Shown here one piece after another: positions 10,288 to 20,346 of a stretch of DNA of 64,000 nucleotides (the stretch's first letter is position 1; each line of letters begins with the position of its first letter). Location: the NCBI RefSeq assembly GCF_947501785.1, contig NZ_CANMXB010000001.1, forward strand, positions 2,732,501 through 2,796,500. Direction: 5' to 3'. Origin of the DNA: an uncultured Litoreibacter sp. GTDB lineage: Bacteria; Pseudomonadota; Alphaproteobacteria; Rhodobacterales; Rhodobacteraceae. The translations under genes were made by a program, and so were the position numbers. A model generated the notes under the pieces. The model ran no database searches and was not told the DNA's origin. It worked only from the letters and a program-made list of their open reading frames with translations.

Positions 10288-10911
10288 CTAGTCGTTCTCC
10301 CGCCACGACTCTTCGTAATGTGTGCCGTCGCAATAGGGCTTGTTGGACGACCTGCCGCAGCGGCAGAGCACGAATTTCTTCTCGGTCGCGCCTTGCATGG
10401 GTTTGGGGTTTTCGAGATCGGCTTCTTTCACCCAATACGCGCCGTTCTTTTCCACCCGGATTTCGACGCCGTCACCGTAAAGGTGGTGTGGTTCGCTGCC
10501 CTCTTCAGAGATACGCAGCGCGCCGGAGGGGCAGGCTTGCACAATCTCTTCGATCTGCGCCTTGGTGCCGTTTTCCAGCATGACCCAAGGGCGGCGTTTT
10601 GGATTGAACATGGCCACCGAGCGGCGGACGCATTCGCCCGCATGGGAGCACAGCAGCTTGGAGAAATGCACCGTCGTGCCGTCATGGGTGTATGTGTAGA
10701 TTTTGTCGCGGCCCGTCACGTCTTCGCGCGACCCGTCGAACCCATCATTATGCGCCCCGTCACAGAACGGCTTGTTGGCGGATTTGCCGCAGCGGCATAG
10801 GGCCATGACGGGCTTGACGGCGATGGCATTGCCCCGGTGATCGGTCATGGAGGTGACGCCCTCGACCACCAGCGGGCCGTTGTCGCGTTCGGTGATCGTT
10901 GGTTTGGGCAT
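10288..10911 (-). CDS. CDGSH iron-sulfur protein with a central ferredoxin-like domain
   Basis: 207 residues with an unusual symmetric layout. Two CDGSH-type 2Fe-2S boxes, CRCGKSANKPFCDGAH near residue 39-54 and CRCGRSSNKPYCDGTH near 182-197, flank a Fer4_19-like segment (LCSHAGECVRRS, later QACPSGAL). CDGSH boxes hold a redox-active, labile cluster with three Cys and one His ligand. The protein lacks a signal peptide, so it is cytoplasmic. The precise role is unknown; electron transfer or iron-sulfur storage is likely. It is divergent from the histidine kinase gene. Confidence 0.85.
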   Translation of the reverse strand: MPKPTITERDNGPLVVEGVTSMTDHRGNAIAVKPVMALCRCGKSANKPFCDGAHNDGFDGSREDVTGRDKIYTYTHDGTTVHFSKLLCSHAGECVRRSVAMFNPKRRPWVMLENGTKAQIEEIVQACPSGALRISEEGSEPHHLYGDGVEIRVEKNGAYWVKEADLENPKPMQGATEKKFVLCRCGRSSNKPYCDGTHYEESWREND

Positions 10912-11009
10912 GGCGGCGTCCTTTGTTTGCGGCTTGAAACGGGATGTTAACAGTATTGCGCGATTGAGCGAAGGACCTGAGTATTGTCGTTGATGGTGTA
11001 GTTCGTCCC

Positions 11010-12761
11010 GTGATCCGCCTACCGGAAAAAGAAGCCGTGCTGCGGCAGGAAAATATTACCATCCGCGACCTTCCCGCGCGGTCGGGCTCGGTAATGGCCG
11101 TCATCGGGTTAAGCGCGTTCCACCTGCCGTGGCCGTTTCTGCTGCTGACGGTCGTGGCCTACCTGGCGATAGAGCTTTGGGGCATCCTGGCGGTGCAGCG
11201 CATCGCGTGGCGGATGACTTGGTGGTCTTATCTCAACCTGCTGGTTGCGGCCTGCGTGGGGTCGATGGTGTTCCTGCGGGTGCCGTACGAGATGTGGCAT
11301 CTGGACGGGCTGACGCCGAAGCTTTTCGCCTTTTGCACGCTGACCACCGCCCTGATCCATTGTGCCAGCGTCCGCGCGTACCATCTGCCGCTGGCGGTTG
11401 TGACCGGGGGTCCGGTGGTGGTGACCATCGCCCTGACCGTTGTCTCGGACGTTATGTCTGAGGCACTTTGGAGCAACGTTGGCATTGGCCTTGCCGTTCT
11501 TGCGCTGATGGTTGGCTACATCACCGTGATGATGGTCGACAACCGGCGGTCGAAGCAAATATTGATCGACGCCCGCGACAGCGCGGACGCCGCCAACGAG
11601 GCCAAGGGCCGCTTTCTGGCCGCCATGAGCCACGAGATACGCACACCCCTGAACGGCATCCTGGGCATCGCGCACCTGATGAAGGACGACGCAACCGCGC
11701 CCGAAGAAGTTGAACGCGCGGATGTGTTGGTTGGATCCGCCGTCGCGCTGAAGACCCTTGTCGACGACGTGCTTGACCACGCCAAGGTGGAGGCCGGCAA
11801 ATTGACCCTGGCGCCGGTGGAAGGCGACCTGAGAGACGTCGCCGACGCCGTGGTGAAACTGTTTCAAGCCAATGCTGGCGACAAGGGACTTTGGCTGCGG
11901 ATGCAGGTCGAGCCAAGTCTGCCGGGCCGCATGGTGTTCGACCCGGTCCGGGTGCGCCAGATCCTGTCCAACCTTGTGTCCAACGCGATCAAGTTCACCG
12001 ACAAGGGCGGCGTGCAGATCAAGCTGGGCGCCGCCAGCATATCCGACGAGACGGTGCGGGTTGAAGCGGCGGTCACCGACACGGGTATCGGCATCGGGGA
12101 AGCTTCGCAGGCCAAACTGTTCCGCCAATTCAGCCAGGTTGATGACCATGGGGAGCGGGCGGCGCAAGGCACGGGCCTGGGGCTGTCCATATCGCAAGGG
12201 CTGGCAGAGCTGATGGGCGGGTCGATTGACGTGCGGTCGGATATTGGCGAAGGGTCGGTGTTCACTTTGCGGTTTGACGCCGAACCCACCGCTCCGTCGG
12301 AGGCAACGGAAACCGCGACCAATTCGGCGCAGGATGACGGGCCGATTTTCGACGGCATACGCATCCTGCTGGTCGACGACAACGCGTCAAACCGGTTCAT
12401 CGCCAAGTCTTTTCTGAAAGGCACCGCCGCCCAGATTGACGAAGTCACCAACGGGGCGCAGGCGGTGGAGCAGGCGAGGCAAGCCAAATACGACCTCATC
12501 CTCATGGACATGCATATGCCTGTTATGTCGGGGCGGGAGGCGTTCGAACGCATTCGCGCGGGACCGGCACATTTCGCCTACACCCCGATCGTGGCGTTGA
12601 CCGCAGATGGCGCCCCTGAGGATCGTGAAGCGTTGCTGAATGCGGGGATGGATGGCTACCTGTCCAAGCCCTTGAGCAAAGCGGCGCTTCTGTCGGAATT
12701 GCAGCGACTGCTTCAGTCTGCGCCGGGTCAGCTTTCCCCAAGTCAGACGGCCGCAGAATGA
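11010..12761 (+). CDS. membrane-bound hybrid histidine kinase
   Basis: 583 residues. About five or six hydrophobic spans fill residues 30-175. Then come a coiled linker, the H box [15 protein letters not shown] with phospho-acceptor His208, the N box (NLVSNAIKF, Asn325), G1 DTGIGIG at 357-363 and G2 GTGLGLSI at 387-394. A receiver domain follows from about 450 (ILLVDDN), with Asp500 in LILMD as the phospho-acceptor and a YLSKPLS lysine. No partner regulator is adjacent, so the output is unknown. The GTG start at 11010 has no clear ribosome binding site; ATG at 11094 is an alternative that would shorten it by 28 residues. Confidence 0.9.
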   Translation: MIRLPEKEAVLRQENITIRDLPARSGSVMAVIGLSAFHLPWPFLLLTVVAYLAIELWGILAVQRIAWRMTWWSYLNLLVAACVGSMVFLRVPYEMWHLDGLTPKLFAFCTLTTALIHCASVRAYHLPLAVVTGGPVVVTIALTVVSDVMSEALWSNVGIGLAVLALMVGYITVMMVDNRRSKQILIDARDSADAANEAKGRFLAAMSHEIRTPLNGILGIAHLMKDDATAPEEVERADVLVGSAVALKTLVDDVLDHAKVEAGKLTLAPVEGDLRDVADAVVKLFQANAGDKGLWLRMQVEPSLPGRMVFDPVRVRQILSNLVSNAIKFTDKGGVQIKLGAASISDETVRVEAAVTDTGIGIGEASQAKLFRQFSQVDDHGERAAQGTGLGLSISQGLAELMGGSIDVRSDIGEGSVFTLRFDAEPTAPSEATETATNSAQDDGPIFDGIRILLVDDNASNRFIAKSFLKGTAAQIDEVTNGAQAVEQARQAKYDLILMDMHMPVMSGREAFERIRAGPAHFAYTPIVALTADGAPEDREALLNAGMDGYLSKPLSKAALLSELQRLLQSAPGQLSPSQTAAE

Positions 12762-12791
12762 AAAACGCCCCACCGGGAGGCGGGGCGTTTT
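12762..12791. terminator. bidirectional terminator between the kinase and ABC operon
   Basis: Perfect 10-bp stem AAAACGCCCC (12762-12771) and GGGGCGTTTT (12782-12791), loop 10. T runs flank both sides, so it can end the kinase transcript rightward and the ABC operon leftward. It starts at the kinase stop codon. Confidence 0.85.
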
Positions 12792-12815
12792 CCGTGTTCT
12801 AGATGCGAGTGTCGC

Positions 12816-14360
12816 TTACGCGAACCACCAGCGCTCCATCAGGCGCGAGCTGTCCATCTGGAAGACGTTACCGATGGTGCCGGTGTTGGCCAGCTTGGTC
12901 GAATGCGCGTCAACATAGTTGGCGTACATTGGAACCACGGTGCCACCTTCGGCAGACATCAGCATCTGCATTTCAGTGTACATGTCCTTGCGCTTGCCGG
13001 AATCCAGCTCGGCGCGGGCGGTCAGCAGCAGCTCCTGGAAGCGTGCATTTTCCCAGCCGGAGTCGTTCCATGGAACACCGGTTTCATACGCGGTGGAGAA
13101 CATCCAGTCTTCGGTCGCGCGACCGGACCAGTAGCAGGCACACCATGGCTTTTTCAGCCAGACGTTGGACCAGTAGCCATCATCGGGCTCTTGTACCACG
13201 TTGATGTTGATGCCGGCCGCCTTGGCGGAGGCTTGATACAGCTGAGCCGCGTCGATCGCACCCGCGAAGGCCGCGTTTGCAGCGGACAGGTCCACGTTCA
13301 GCTCGGTCAAGCCAGCCTCTTTCATGTAGAACTTGGCTTTGTCCACATCGTAGGCGTTCTGCTCCAGATCGGCAGCAAAGTACTGGTTTGCCGGCCCGAT
13401 TGGGTGGTCGTTGCCAACCTTACCGTGGCCAAGCAGGATCTTGTCGACCAGCTCTTCACGGTTGATCGCGTGCTTCAGCGCTTTGCGGACGTTCAGGTCA
13501 TCAAACGGGGCAAGCCCTGTTTGCATTGGGAACGTGTAGTGCTGGTTGCCTGTCACCTCGAAGATGTTGACGTTCGGGTTGGCCTTCAGCAGCGCCTCGG
13601 TCTTCACGTCAACGCGGTTCACGGCGTCAACCTGACCAGTCATCAGCGCGTTCATACGTGCGGATGCGTCGTTGATCGCGATGACTTCCAGCTCGTCAAA
13701 GAAACCGGCTTCGCCGTCTTTGTAGTGGCTGTCGACGCGCTTGCCGACGAAACGCACGCCCGGGTCGAAGCTTTCGACCTTGTAGAGGCCTGTGCCGTTG
13801 CCGGATGCGATGGCTTCGTCGATCTCGCCAGCCGGGAACATCAGGATGTGATAGTCCGACAGCAGGAACGGGAAGTCGGCGTTGCCGGCTTCAAGCGTCA
13901 TCTGAATCTCGTGATCGGAGACTTTCTTCATTTCTGCGATTGCAGAAACGATTGGCTTGGCCGCGGATTTCGCACCTTCAGCAGTGTGCATTTCGAGGGA
14001 CGCAATCACGTCGTCAGCGCCAAATGCTTTGCCGGAGTGGAACGTCACGCCCTTGCGCAGCTTGAAGGTCCAGGTCTTCGCGTCAGCGGAGGCTTCCCAG
14101 CTTTCGGCCAATTCGCCCTTCAGCTGGCCGTCTGCGCCAACTTCGGTCAGGCAGTCAAACACGGCGCCGTGGGCACACATGATCATGAAGCTGTCAGAGT
14201 GCGTCCGGCCATCCCAGCTGTCGGATGTGTTTGCGCCCGCAAGGCCCAACCGCAAGCGGCCGCCCTTTTTCGGCGCCGCCATCAGCGGCATACCGGTTGC
14301 GGAAAGCACCCCGGCTGCAACACCGGCCTTCAGCAGGCCGCGTCTTGTAAGTTGTGACAT
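12816..14360 (-). CDS. ABC transporter periplasmic binding protein, peptide/nickel family
   Basis: 514 residues of the SBP_bac_5 family. A twin-arginine-type signal (TRRGLLKAGVAAGVL, ending near PLMAAP) sends it to the periplasm. Mature features include the family motif region LAESWEASADAKTWTFKLRKGV-like block, where the ligand-binding lobe begins, and FNVRKALKHAINRE-type helix (here LNVRKALKHAINREELV). It is last in the leftward operon, following the double ATPase by 74 bases, with GGGAG before the ATG. The substrate is probably a peptide or similar short organic molecule; it cannot be named from sequence. Confidence 0.93.
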   Translation of the reverse strand: MSQLTRRGLLKAGVAAGVLSATGMPLMAAPKKGGRLRLGLAGANTSDSWDGRTHSDSFMIMCAHGAVFDCLTEVGADGQLKGELAESWEASADAKTWTFKLRKGVTFHSGKAFGADDVIASLEMHTAEGAKSAAKPIVSAIAEMKKVSDHEIQMTLEAGNADFPFLLSDYHILMFPAGEIDEAIASGNGTGLYKVESFDPGVRFVGKRVDSHYKDGEAGFFDELEVIAINDASARMNALMTGQVDAVNRVDVKTEALLKANPNVNIFEVTGNQHYTFPMQTGLAPFDDLNVRKALKHAINREELVDKILLGHGKVGNDHPIGPANQYFAADLEQNAYDVDKAKFYMKEAGLTELNVDLSAANAAFAGAIDAAQLYQASAKAAGININVVQEPDDGYWSNVWLKKPWCACYWSGRATEDWMFSTAYETGVPWNDSGWENARFQELLLTARAELDSGKRKDMYTEMQMLMSAEGGTVVPMYANYVDAHSTKLANTGTIGNVFQMDSSRLMERWWFA

Positions 14361-14387
14361 TTATAGTCTCCCAGTTAGTGAATTTTT

Positions 14388-14424
14388 GACGGTCCCCCGT
14401 CATCTATCGCCACCCTTTTGGTGG
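14388..14424 (-). promoter_or_regulatory. two small hairpins in the binding-protein intercistronic leader
   Basis: CCACC/GGTGG (14410-14424, loop 5) and GACGG/CCGTC (14388-14401, loop 4) lie between the ATPase and binding-protein genes, without a following T run. In many ABC operons such structures protect the binding-protein message; this is inference. Confidence 0.35.
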
Positions 14425-14434
14425 GTGATTCGTG

Positions 14435-16081
14435 TTACATCTTATCAACAGCCGCATCGCCGATGTTATCAACTCCGCGCTGTTTGAGCAGTTCGTCCAG
14501 CCAATCGGGGTCCATTTCGGGGACCGAGCTGAGCAAAAGATCCGTGTAAGGATGGTGCGGCGGCTGGAACATGTCGGCCTTTTCGCCCTGTTCTACCACG
14601 ACGCCGTCCTTCATCACCACCACCTCGTCCGAGATGGATTTCACCGTTGCCAGATCATGGGTGATGAACATGTAGCTGAGGCCCAACTGGTCCTGCAGCT
14701 TGGCCAGCAGGCGCAAGATGCCCTCGGCGACCAGTTGGTCGAGCGCGGACGTCACCTCGTCACAGATGATGAATTTGGGTTCTGCCGCCAATGCGCGCGC
14801 AATCCCGATGCGCTGCTTTTGACCGCCCGACAGCTCAGACGGCAGGCGGTGGAAATATTGCGTTGGCTCCAGCTCGATCTCTTCGAGCAGCGCGTCCACT
14901 TTGGCGCGTTTTTCGCGGCCTTTAAGGCCGAGGTAGAATTCAACAGGGCGACCGATGGTTTCGCCGATGGTTTTGCGCGGGTTCAGCGCGGTGTCGGCCA
15001 TCTGGTAAATCATCTGCGCCTGACGCAGCTGGTCTTTATTGCGGCGACGATAGTCCAGCGGCATTTGCTGGCCCTCGAATTCGATATGCCCGATGCGCGG
15101 CGGCAGAAGCCCCGTGATGCAGCGCGCGGTCGTCGATTTGCCAGACCCGGATTCACCCACAACAGCAACCGTACGGCCCTCGTGAATGTCAAAACTCACA
15201 TCGTGCAGCACATCGACGGTGCCATAGGCGGCGGTCACACCTTTGACCGACACAATCGGAGTGGCGCCGGTGGCCACTGACGGCTTGGCGGGGCGTTCAA
15301 AGCTGCGCACAGCCCAAAGCGACTTGGTATAATCCTGCGTCGGGTTGGCCAGCATGGTGCGGGTGTCGGCTTCCTCCACCTCGTCGCCTTTGAGCAGCAC
15401 TTTGATCTTGTCAGCCATCTGCGCCACGACGGCGAGATCGTGGGTGATGTAGATCGCGGCGGTGTCAAACTGTTCGACGATGTCGCGGATCGAAGCGAGT
15501 ACCTCGATCTGGGTCGTCACATCCAGCGCCGTAGTCGGTTCGTCAAAGATGATCAGGTCGGGGCGGCAGGCCATGGCCATAGCGGTCATCGCGCGTTGCA
15601 ACTGCCCGCCGGAGACCTGGTGCGGATAGCGGAACCCGATTTCTTCGGGATTGGGCAGGCGCAGGCGGCGATACAGCTCGATCCCGTCTTCCTGGCTTTC
15701 GCCGCGCGCCGAGACATTGTGCTGAACCGGGCCTTCGGTGTGCTGGTCGATCAACTTATGCGCCGGGTTGAAGCTCGCGGCGGCGGATTGCGCGACATAG
15801 GCGATGCGGCTGCCAAGAAGCGCACGTTTTTCGGCCGCAGAGGCGGTGACCAGGTCGATGCCGTCAAACACGACTGACCCGTCCGAGATGCGCACACCGT
15901 CCCGGGTAAAGCCCATTGCGGCCAACCCGATGGTGGACTTGCCGGCACCGGATTCGCCGATCATGCCAATCACCTCACCCCGGTTCAGGTCCATATCAAC
16001 ACCGTTGATGATGGGGTTCCATGTCTCGTCGGAACGGCCTTCGATCTTCAGGCCGCGGACTTTGAGGAGTGGTTCGCTCAT
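14435..16081 (-). CDS. ABC transporter ATPase with two nucleotide-binding domains (DppD-DppF type)
   Basis: 548 residues, with two complete ABC domains in one chain. The first has Walker [10 protein letters not shown] and signature [10 protein letters not shown]; the second has Walker [10 protein letters not shown] and signature [15 protein letters not shown] with Walker [11 protein letters not shown]. In the classic dipeptide system these are separate DppD and DppF proteins. The double protein can by itself provide both ATP sites for the two permeases upstream. Its start overlaps the second permease by 4 bases (ATGA). Confidence 0.95.
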   Translation of the reverse strand: MSEPLLKVRGLKIEGRSDETWNPIINGVDMDLNRGEVIGMIGESGAGKSTIGLAAMGFTRDGVRISDGSVVFDGIDLVTASAAEKRALLGSRIAYVAQSAAASFNPAHKLIDQHTEGPVQHNVSARGESQEDGIELYRRLRLPNPEEIGFRYPHQVSGGQLQRAMTAMAMACRPDLIIFDEPTTALDVTTQIEVLASIRDIVEQFDTAAIYITHDLAVVAQMADKIKVLLKGDEVEEADTRTMLANPTQDYTKSLWAVRSFERPAKPSVATGATPIVSVKGVTAAYGTVDVLHDVSFDIHEGRTVAVVGESGSGKSTTARCITGLLPPRIGHIEFEGQQMPLDYRRRNKDQLRQAQMIYQMADTALNPRKTIGETIGRPVEFYLGLKGREKRAKVDALLEEIELEPTQYFHRLPSELSGGQKQRIGIARALAAEPKFIICDEVTSALDQLVAEGILRLLAKLQDQLGLSYMFITHDLATVKSISDEVVVMKDGVVVEQGEKADMFQPPHHPYTDLLLSSVPEMDPDWLDELLKQRGVDNIGDAAVDKM

Positions 16082-17436
16082 TCTTTCAACCCTGACGATT
16101 TATGCAGCATCCAGTCGACCACGAAGTTCACGGCCACGGTGAGCAGCGCGATGGCGCCAGCGGCCAGCAACGGTGCCACGGCCACGTTTGGCGCGAAGGC
16201 TGCGAAGTTGATGAATTGTGACAGGTCGCGGACCATGGTGCCCCAATCCGCCAGCGGCGGCTGGATACCCACACCCAGGAAGGACAGCGACGCGATTGTC
16301 AGGAACACAAAGCAGAAGCGCAGCCCGAATTCGGCAAGCAACGGTGCATAGGCGTTTGGCAGCATCTCGCGGAAGACCAGATAGCCAAGGCCCTCGCCGC
16401 GCAGCTTGGCGGCTTCGATGTAATCCATGACCACAATGTTCAGGCCAACGGCGCGCGACAGGCGGAAAACGCGTGTCGAGTCGATGACGGCGATGATAAA
16501 GATCATGTAAATCGTCACCTGCCACGACGCGGAGCCCGCCCATGCGGTGGCAATGGTGATCAAGAGCAGCGCAAAGATCAGCGCGGGGATCGCCATCAGC
16601 GCATCAACCGCGCGCGACAAAAGCTGGTCCAGCCAACCGCCCAATGTCGCGGCCAGGAAGCCCAGCGACCCGCCGATGAAGAAGGCAAGGCAGGTTGTGA
16701 CAAATGCGATGCCAACGGTGTTTTGTGCGCCAAAGATCAGGCGCGACAGGATATCGCGGCCGATCTGATCCGTGCCCAACGGATATTCCGGGTTGCCGCC
16801 CACCGCCGGGTTACCGCCCGGAACGATATTGGCCGCGCCCAGAACCTCTTCCTGGCCATAAGGGGCCAGCGGTCCCAGAACATACATCAGCGCAAAGACC
16901 GCCACTGTAACCAGCGTCAAAAGCGCGGAGAATTTCTGCACATCCGTGGAGCTGTTGCGCCGGATCATGACGTTGATGAATACGCCGAACGCGCCAACGC
17001 CTGCGACCGTCAGGATCGAAATTTGACCGGCAAAGATCGACACGAACGCATAGGTCAAAATGATCATCACACCGAAGCTGGCGGTCAATGGCATGGACCG
17101 AAACAGCTTCTTGCTGGCCTCAGAGCCGAAGTTCTCGCCCAGAAGCTTGAACAGGTAAGCCGCGATGCCGAAAGCCAGAAAGCCCTGCACCGCCCAGCGG
17201 AAGAAAATCACGCCAGGTACGGGGGCGGGTGGTTCGGTCGCTGTTGCGATGGGCTGGGAGTAGTACCAAATGCTTGCCGCCAGTGCGACCACCGCAAACA
17301 CGTACCCATATGCCACGCCCAACGGCATATCCCGGAAGAACGGTTTGTTTTCTGTCAGCTGCTGCCCGGCCGCGCGGAAAACCCACGCGACGCCGACCAA
17401 AGCGATGAGAATTAGGATCAGGTATATCAAGGTCAT
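16078..17436 (-). CDS. ABC transporter permease, DppC type with long N-terminal extension
   Basis: 452 residues, about 150 more than a usual DppC. The C-terminal 260 residues carry the permease core, including LGTDQIGRDILSRLIFGAQN at about residue 220 and the EAA motif region YIEAAKLRGEGLGYLVFREMLPNA. The extra N-terminal part has four predicted membrane spans (MTLIYLILILIALVGVAWVF and three more). The extension is the main oddity; its role is unknown. The gene overlaps its neighbours by 4 bases on both sides. Confidence 0.92.
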   Translation of the reverse strand: MTLIYLILILIALVGVAWVFRAAGQQLTENKPFFRDMPLGVAYGYVFAVVALAASIWYYSQPIATATEPPAPVPGVIFFRWAVQGFLAFGIAAYLFKLLGENFGSEASKKLFRSMPLTASFGVMIILTYAFVSIFAGQISILTVAGVGAFGVFINVMIRRNSSTDVQKFSALLTLVTVAVFALMYVLGPLAPYGQEEVLGAANIVPGGNPAVGGNPEYPLGTDQIGRDILSRLIFGAQNTVGIAFVTTCLAFFIGGSLGFLAATLGGWLDQLLSRAVDALMAIPALIFALLLITIATAWAGSASWQVTIYMIFIIAVIDSTRVFRLSRAVGLNIVVMDYIEAAKLRGEGLGYLVFREMLPNAYAPLLAEFGLRFCFVFLTIASLSFLGVGIQPPLADWGTMVRDLSQFINFAAFAPNVAVAPLLAAGAIALLTVAVNFVVDWMLHKSSGLKE

Positions 17437-18434
17437 TTCGGATGCCTCAGACGTGGGTTCGAAATGATCGACAGTACGTCAGCAGTCAGGTTCAACAGGA
17501 TGTAGACCGCGGCGAAGATCAGGCAGCACGCCTGCACCACCGGGATGTCGCGGATTTTCACGCTGTCCACGAAGAGCTGGCCAATGCCCGGGTAGACGAA
17601 GACCACCTCGACCACCACAACGCCGGTGACGAGGAACGCAAGGTTCAGCGCAATCACGGTGATGATCGGGGCCAGCGCGTTTGGCAGCGCGTGTTTGACG
17701 ATAACCCGCATTGGGCTGAGGCCCTTGAGCCGCGCCATTTCGATGTAAGGCGAGGCCAGCAGGTTGATGATTGCGGCGCGCGTCATCCGCATCATTTGTG
17801 CCGTGACCGCCAGGGTCAGCGTCAGCGCGGGCAACATGGTGCGGTTCAGGCGCTCGCTGAATTCCATCCCCGGGAAGATGTTGCTGAGCGACGGGAAGAT
17901 CGGGTTCAACACGGCGAGGAACAGGATCAGGATGTAGGCAATGAAGAACTCGGGGCTGGAAATTGCCGACAAGGTCGAGACGTTCATCGCCTTGTCAAAG
18001 GCAGAGTTGCGGTAAAGCGCGGTCAGGACCCCGAGGGTCACTGCCAGCGGCACCGAGATCGCAGCGGACACGCCCGCAAGGAACAGCGTGTTCTGCAGGC
18101 GCGGCATGATCTGGTCGACGACCGTAATCACTTCCGTCCCCGTCGCCGTGCTACCGAAGTTACCGGCAAACAGCGCCTGGCTGAGCGGAACCCCAAGATC
18201 GCCGCGAACCGCGCCGCTGAGCCACGTCACATAGCGTGTAAATGCGTTTTGGTTCAGGCCAAGCTGTTCACGGATCGCCGTGACGGCTTCCTCCGTTGCG
18301 CCTTGCCCGAGAATTGCCTGCGCAAAGTCACCCGGCAGCGCGTTGACCGCGACGAAGATGATGATGGAGACGACGAAAAGGGTCACGAGACCCAGCAGCA
18401 AACGCTGCACGATGATGCGTAATAGGCCCGACAA
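17433..18434 (-). CDS. ABC transporter permease, DppB type
   Basis: 333 residues, normal for DppB. An N-terminal span (LLLGLVTLFVVSIIIFVAVNAL) leads into the periplasmic segment and the five-span core, with the EAA loop MARLKGLSPMRVIVKHALPNA and the ending VYPGIGQLFVDSVKIRDIPVVQ. It pairs with the long DppC-type subunit. The chosen start is TTG at 18434; a later GTG (VQRLLLGL) is possible. First gene of the operon, behind an AT-rich palindrome and a weak promoter. Confidence 0.92.
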   Translation of the reverse strand: MSGLLRIIVQRLLLGLVTLFVVSIIIFVAVNALPGDFAQAILGQGATEEAVTAIREQLGLNQNAFTRYVTWLSGAVRGDLGVPLSQALFAGNFGSTATGTEVITVVDQIMPRLQNTLFLAGVSAAISVPLAVTLGVLTALYRNSAFDKAMNVSTLSAISSPEFFIAYILILFLAVLNPIFPSLSNIFPGMEFSERLNRTMLPALTLTLAVTAQMMRMTRAAIINLLASPYIEMARLKGLSPMRVIVKHALPNALAPIITVIALNLAFLVTGVVVVEVVFVYPGIGQLFVDSVKIRDIPVVQACCLIFAAVYILLNLTADVLSIISNPRLRHPK

Positions 18435-18476
18435 GTGTCCCGATTATCCCCAGATTGTCCCTTTGGTGTGCCCAGC

Positions 18477-18504
18477 AGCGTAGCGACTGACCGGAATCTG
18501 TAAA
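18477..18504 (-). promoter_or_regulatory. weak predicted promoter of the ABC transporter operon
   Basis: Minus-strand TTTACA (18504-18499) and TACGCT (18482-18477) spaced by 16 bases, about 40 bases before the first permease. The palindrome at 18515-18539 lies just upstream. Confidence 0.3.
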
Positions 18505-18514
18505 GCCCCTGCAC

Positions 18515-18539
18515 GTGAAATTTTTTTAATAAATTTCAC
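18515..18539. promoter_or_regulatory. AT-rich palindrome, candidate operator
   Basis: A perfect 9-bp inverted repeat, GTGAAATTT at 18515-18523 and AAATTTCAC at 18531-18539, spaced by 7 A/T bases. It stands out in GC-rich DNA, sits upstream of the ABC operon promoter and is followed by no T run, which argues for a protein-binding site rather than a terminator of pip. Confidence 0.5.
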
Positions 18540-18553
18540 CAGTGGCGCGAAAT

Positions 18554-19528
18554 TCAGCTATTTGTGTCGCGAATTTCGTTGGTAATGCGCACAAGTTCAG
18601 CAGTTATGCCCGGCTCTGACAGGGCGTGCCCGGCAGTGGGAATCATATTGAGCTCTGCCTTGTCCCAGCCGTGCGCCAGCCGGTGCGCCGAATGCGGCGG
18701 GCAGATCATGTCGTAGCGGCCCTGCACTATGGAGGCGGGGATATGTTCGATCAAATGGCGGTTGGCCATGATCACGTCATCGCCCTCCAACCATCCACGA
18801 TTTGTGAAATAGTGGTTCTCCAGCCGGGCGAAGGCGCGGGCGTAATCCGCGGGGCTTTCACCGCTGCCATGCACCTGCAACGCCGCCAACTGATTTTCCC
18901 ATCCGGCCCATGCGCGGGCATACCGGACCTCCTGCTGCATGTCGCCGGAGAACAGCCGCCTGCTATAGGCGCCAATCATATCGTCCCGCTCATCCTCGGG
19001 GATGAGTGAGGCAAAAGCGTCCCACCGTTCGGGGAAGAACTTGCCGGCGCCACCACCATAGAACCAGTCCAGCTCAGCCTGGGTCATCATAAACACCCCG
19101 CGCAGCACCAGATGCGACACGCGGGCGGGGTGGGTTTCGGCATAGATCAATGCCAGCGTCGCACCCCAGCTGCCGCCAAACACCACCCATTGGTCAAGGC
19201 CGAGGCCATCGCGGATCAGCTCGATATCGCGGACCAGATGCCAGGTGGTGTTGTTTTCCACCGACGCATGGGGCCGCGACCGGCCGCAGCCGCGTTGATC
19301 AAACAGGATGACGCGGAAATGCGCCGGATCAAAATAACGCCGCATCGCCGGGCTGCACCCGCCACCGGGGCCGCCATGCAGAACCACCACCGGCTGCCCG
19401 TCAGGGTTGCCGCATTGCTCTACATAGACCTTGTGCCCGTCGCCGACTTCCACCATCCGCTGATCGAACGGGTCGATCCCGGGATAGAGATGCGCGGCTG
19501 CGCGGTTTTGTCCTGCCGTTCTGTCCAT
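18554..19528 (-). CDS. pip: proline iminopeptidase
   Basis: 324 residues with the alpha/beta-hydrolase S33 signature. HGGPGGGCSP (51-60) forms the oxyanion region, DQRGCGRSRPH follows, and the nucleophile elbow is GGSWGA with Ser120; the catalytic Asp and His are near the C-terminus (GRYDMICPP, AGHALSEPG). It releases N-terminal proline from peptides. No signal peptide is seen, so it is cytoplasmic. It is divergent from ubiG with only about 56 bases between. A role in using peptides imported by the neighbouring ABC system is a plausible link but unproven. Confidence 0.93.
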   Translation of the reverse strand: MDRTAGQNRAAAHLYPGIDPFDQRMVEVGDGHKVYVEQCGNPDGQPVVVLHGGPGGGCSPAMRRYFDPAHFRVILFDQRGCGRSRPHASVENNTTWHLVRDIELIRDGLGLDQWVVFGGSWGATLALIYAETHPARVSHLVLRGVFMMTQAELDWFYGGGAGKFFPERWDAFASLIPEDERDDMIGAYSRRLFSGDMQQEVRYARAWAGWENQLAALQVHGSGESPADYARAFARLENHYFTNRGWLEGDDVIMANRHLIEHIPASIVQGRYDMICPPHSAHRLAHGWDKAELNMIPTAGHALSEPGITAELVRITNEIRDTNS

Positions 19529-19584
19529 ACCGCCCTATATAACGTGGTGAGACGGCGCGACCATGCCGAAATGAGGTGAGACAG

Positions 19585-20346
19585 ATGAACACTACAGTTG
19601 ACCCGGGCGAGATCGCCAAATTTGAAGCCATGGCCGCCGAATGGTGGGACGTGAACGGCAAGTTCAAGCCGCTGCATATGCTCAACCCGTGCCGGTTGGA
19701 TTACATCACCCAGCAGATTGCAGCAGAATTTAACCGCGACCTGAAAACGCGGGACCCGTTTGCCGGTCTGCGCATCCTCGACATCGGCTGCGGTGGCGGG
19801 CTTTTGGCTGAACCCATGGCGCGGCTTGGTGCGGACGTGGTGGGCGCCGACGCCGCCGAACGCAACATCCCCGTGGCGCAGGTGCATGCCGAACAATCGG
19901 GGCTTGATATTGATTACCGCTTCACCACCGCAGAGGCGATGGCCGAGGCGGGAGAGCAGTTTGATGTCGTGCTGAACATGGAAGTGGTGGAACATGTGGC
20001 CGACCCGCTGGCCTACCTGACCGCCTGCCAACAGCTGCTGAAACCCGGCGGGCTGATGGTGTGTTCGACGATCAACCGCAACGCCAAAAGCTACCTGATG
20101 GCGATTATCGGCGCGGAACACATCATGCGATGGTTGCCCAAAGGCACGCATGAGTGGGACAAGTTCATCACCCCGGACGAGCTGTTCGATCTGATCGGCA
20201 ACGCGGGGTTAGAGCCCGTGGACCGCACCGGTTTCGTCTTCAACCCGATCGCCTGGAGCTGGTCCTTGTCGGGCCGCGACCTGTCCGTGAATTACGTGAC
20301 ATCCAGCATCAAGCCAAAGGGCTATTTGCGGATGGGGTCCTCTTAG
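19585..20346 (+). CDS. ubiG: ubiquinone biosynthesis O-methyltransferase
   Basis: 253 residues. UbiG carries out both O-methylations in ubiquinone synthesis. The N-terminal substrate helix is typical ([26 protein letters not shown]), motif I is [13 protein letters not shown], and the later signature [14 protein letters not shown] is diagnostic. A GTG at 19576 in frame is possible, but GAGGTGAG positions well with the ATG at 19585. It converges on the exported-protein gene, overlapping its end by 4 bases. Confidence 0.95.
   Translation: MNTTVDPGEIAKFEAMAAEWWDVNGKFKPLHMLNPCRLDYITQQIAAEFNRDLKTRDPFAGLRILDIGCGGGLLAEPMARLGADVVGADAAERNIPVAQVHAEQSGLDIDYRFTTAEAMAEAGEQFDVVLNMEVVEHVADPLAYLTACQQLLKPGGLMVCSTINRNAKSYLMAIIGAEHIMRWLPKGTHEWDKFITPDELFDLIGNAGLEPVDRTGFVFNPIAWSWSLSGRDLSVNYVTSSIKPKGYLRMGSS

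Noticed and set aside
8995-10800. A 601-codon frame opposite the helicase and CDGSH genes
   Set aside because: It spans two secure genes and their gap on the opposite strand, which is typical of shadow frames.
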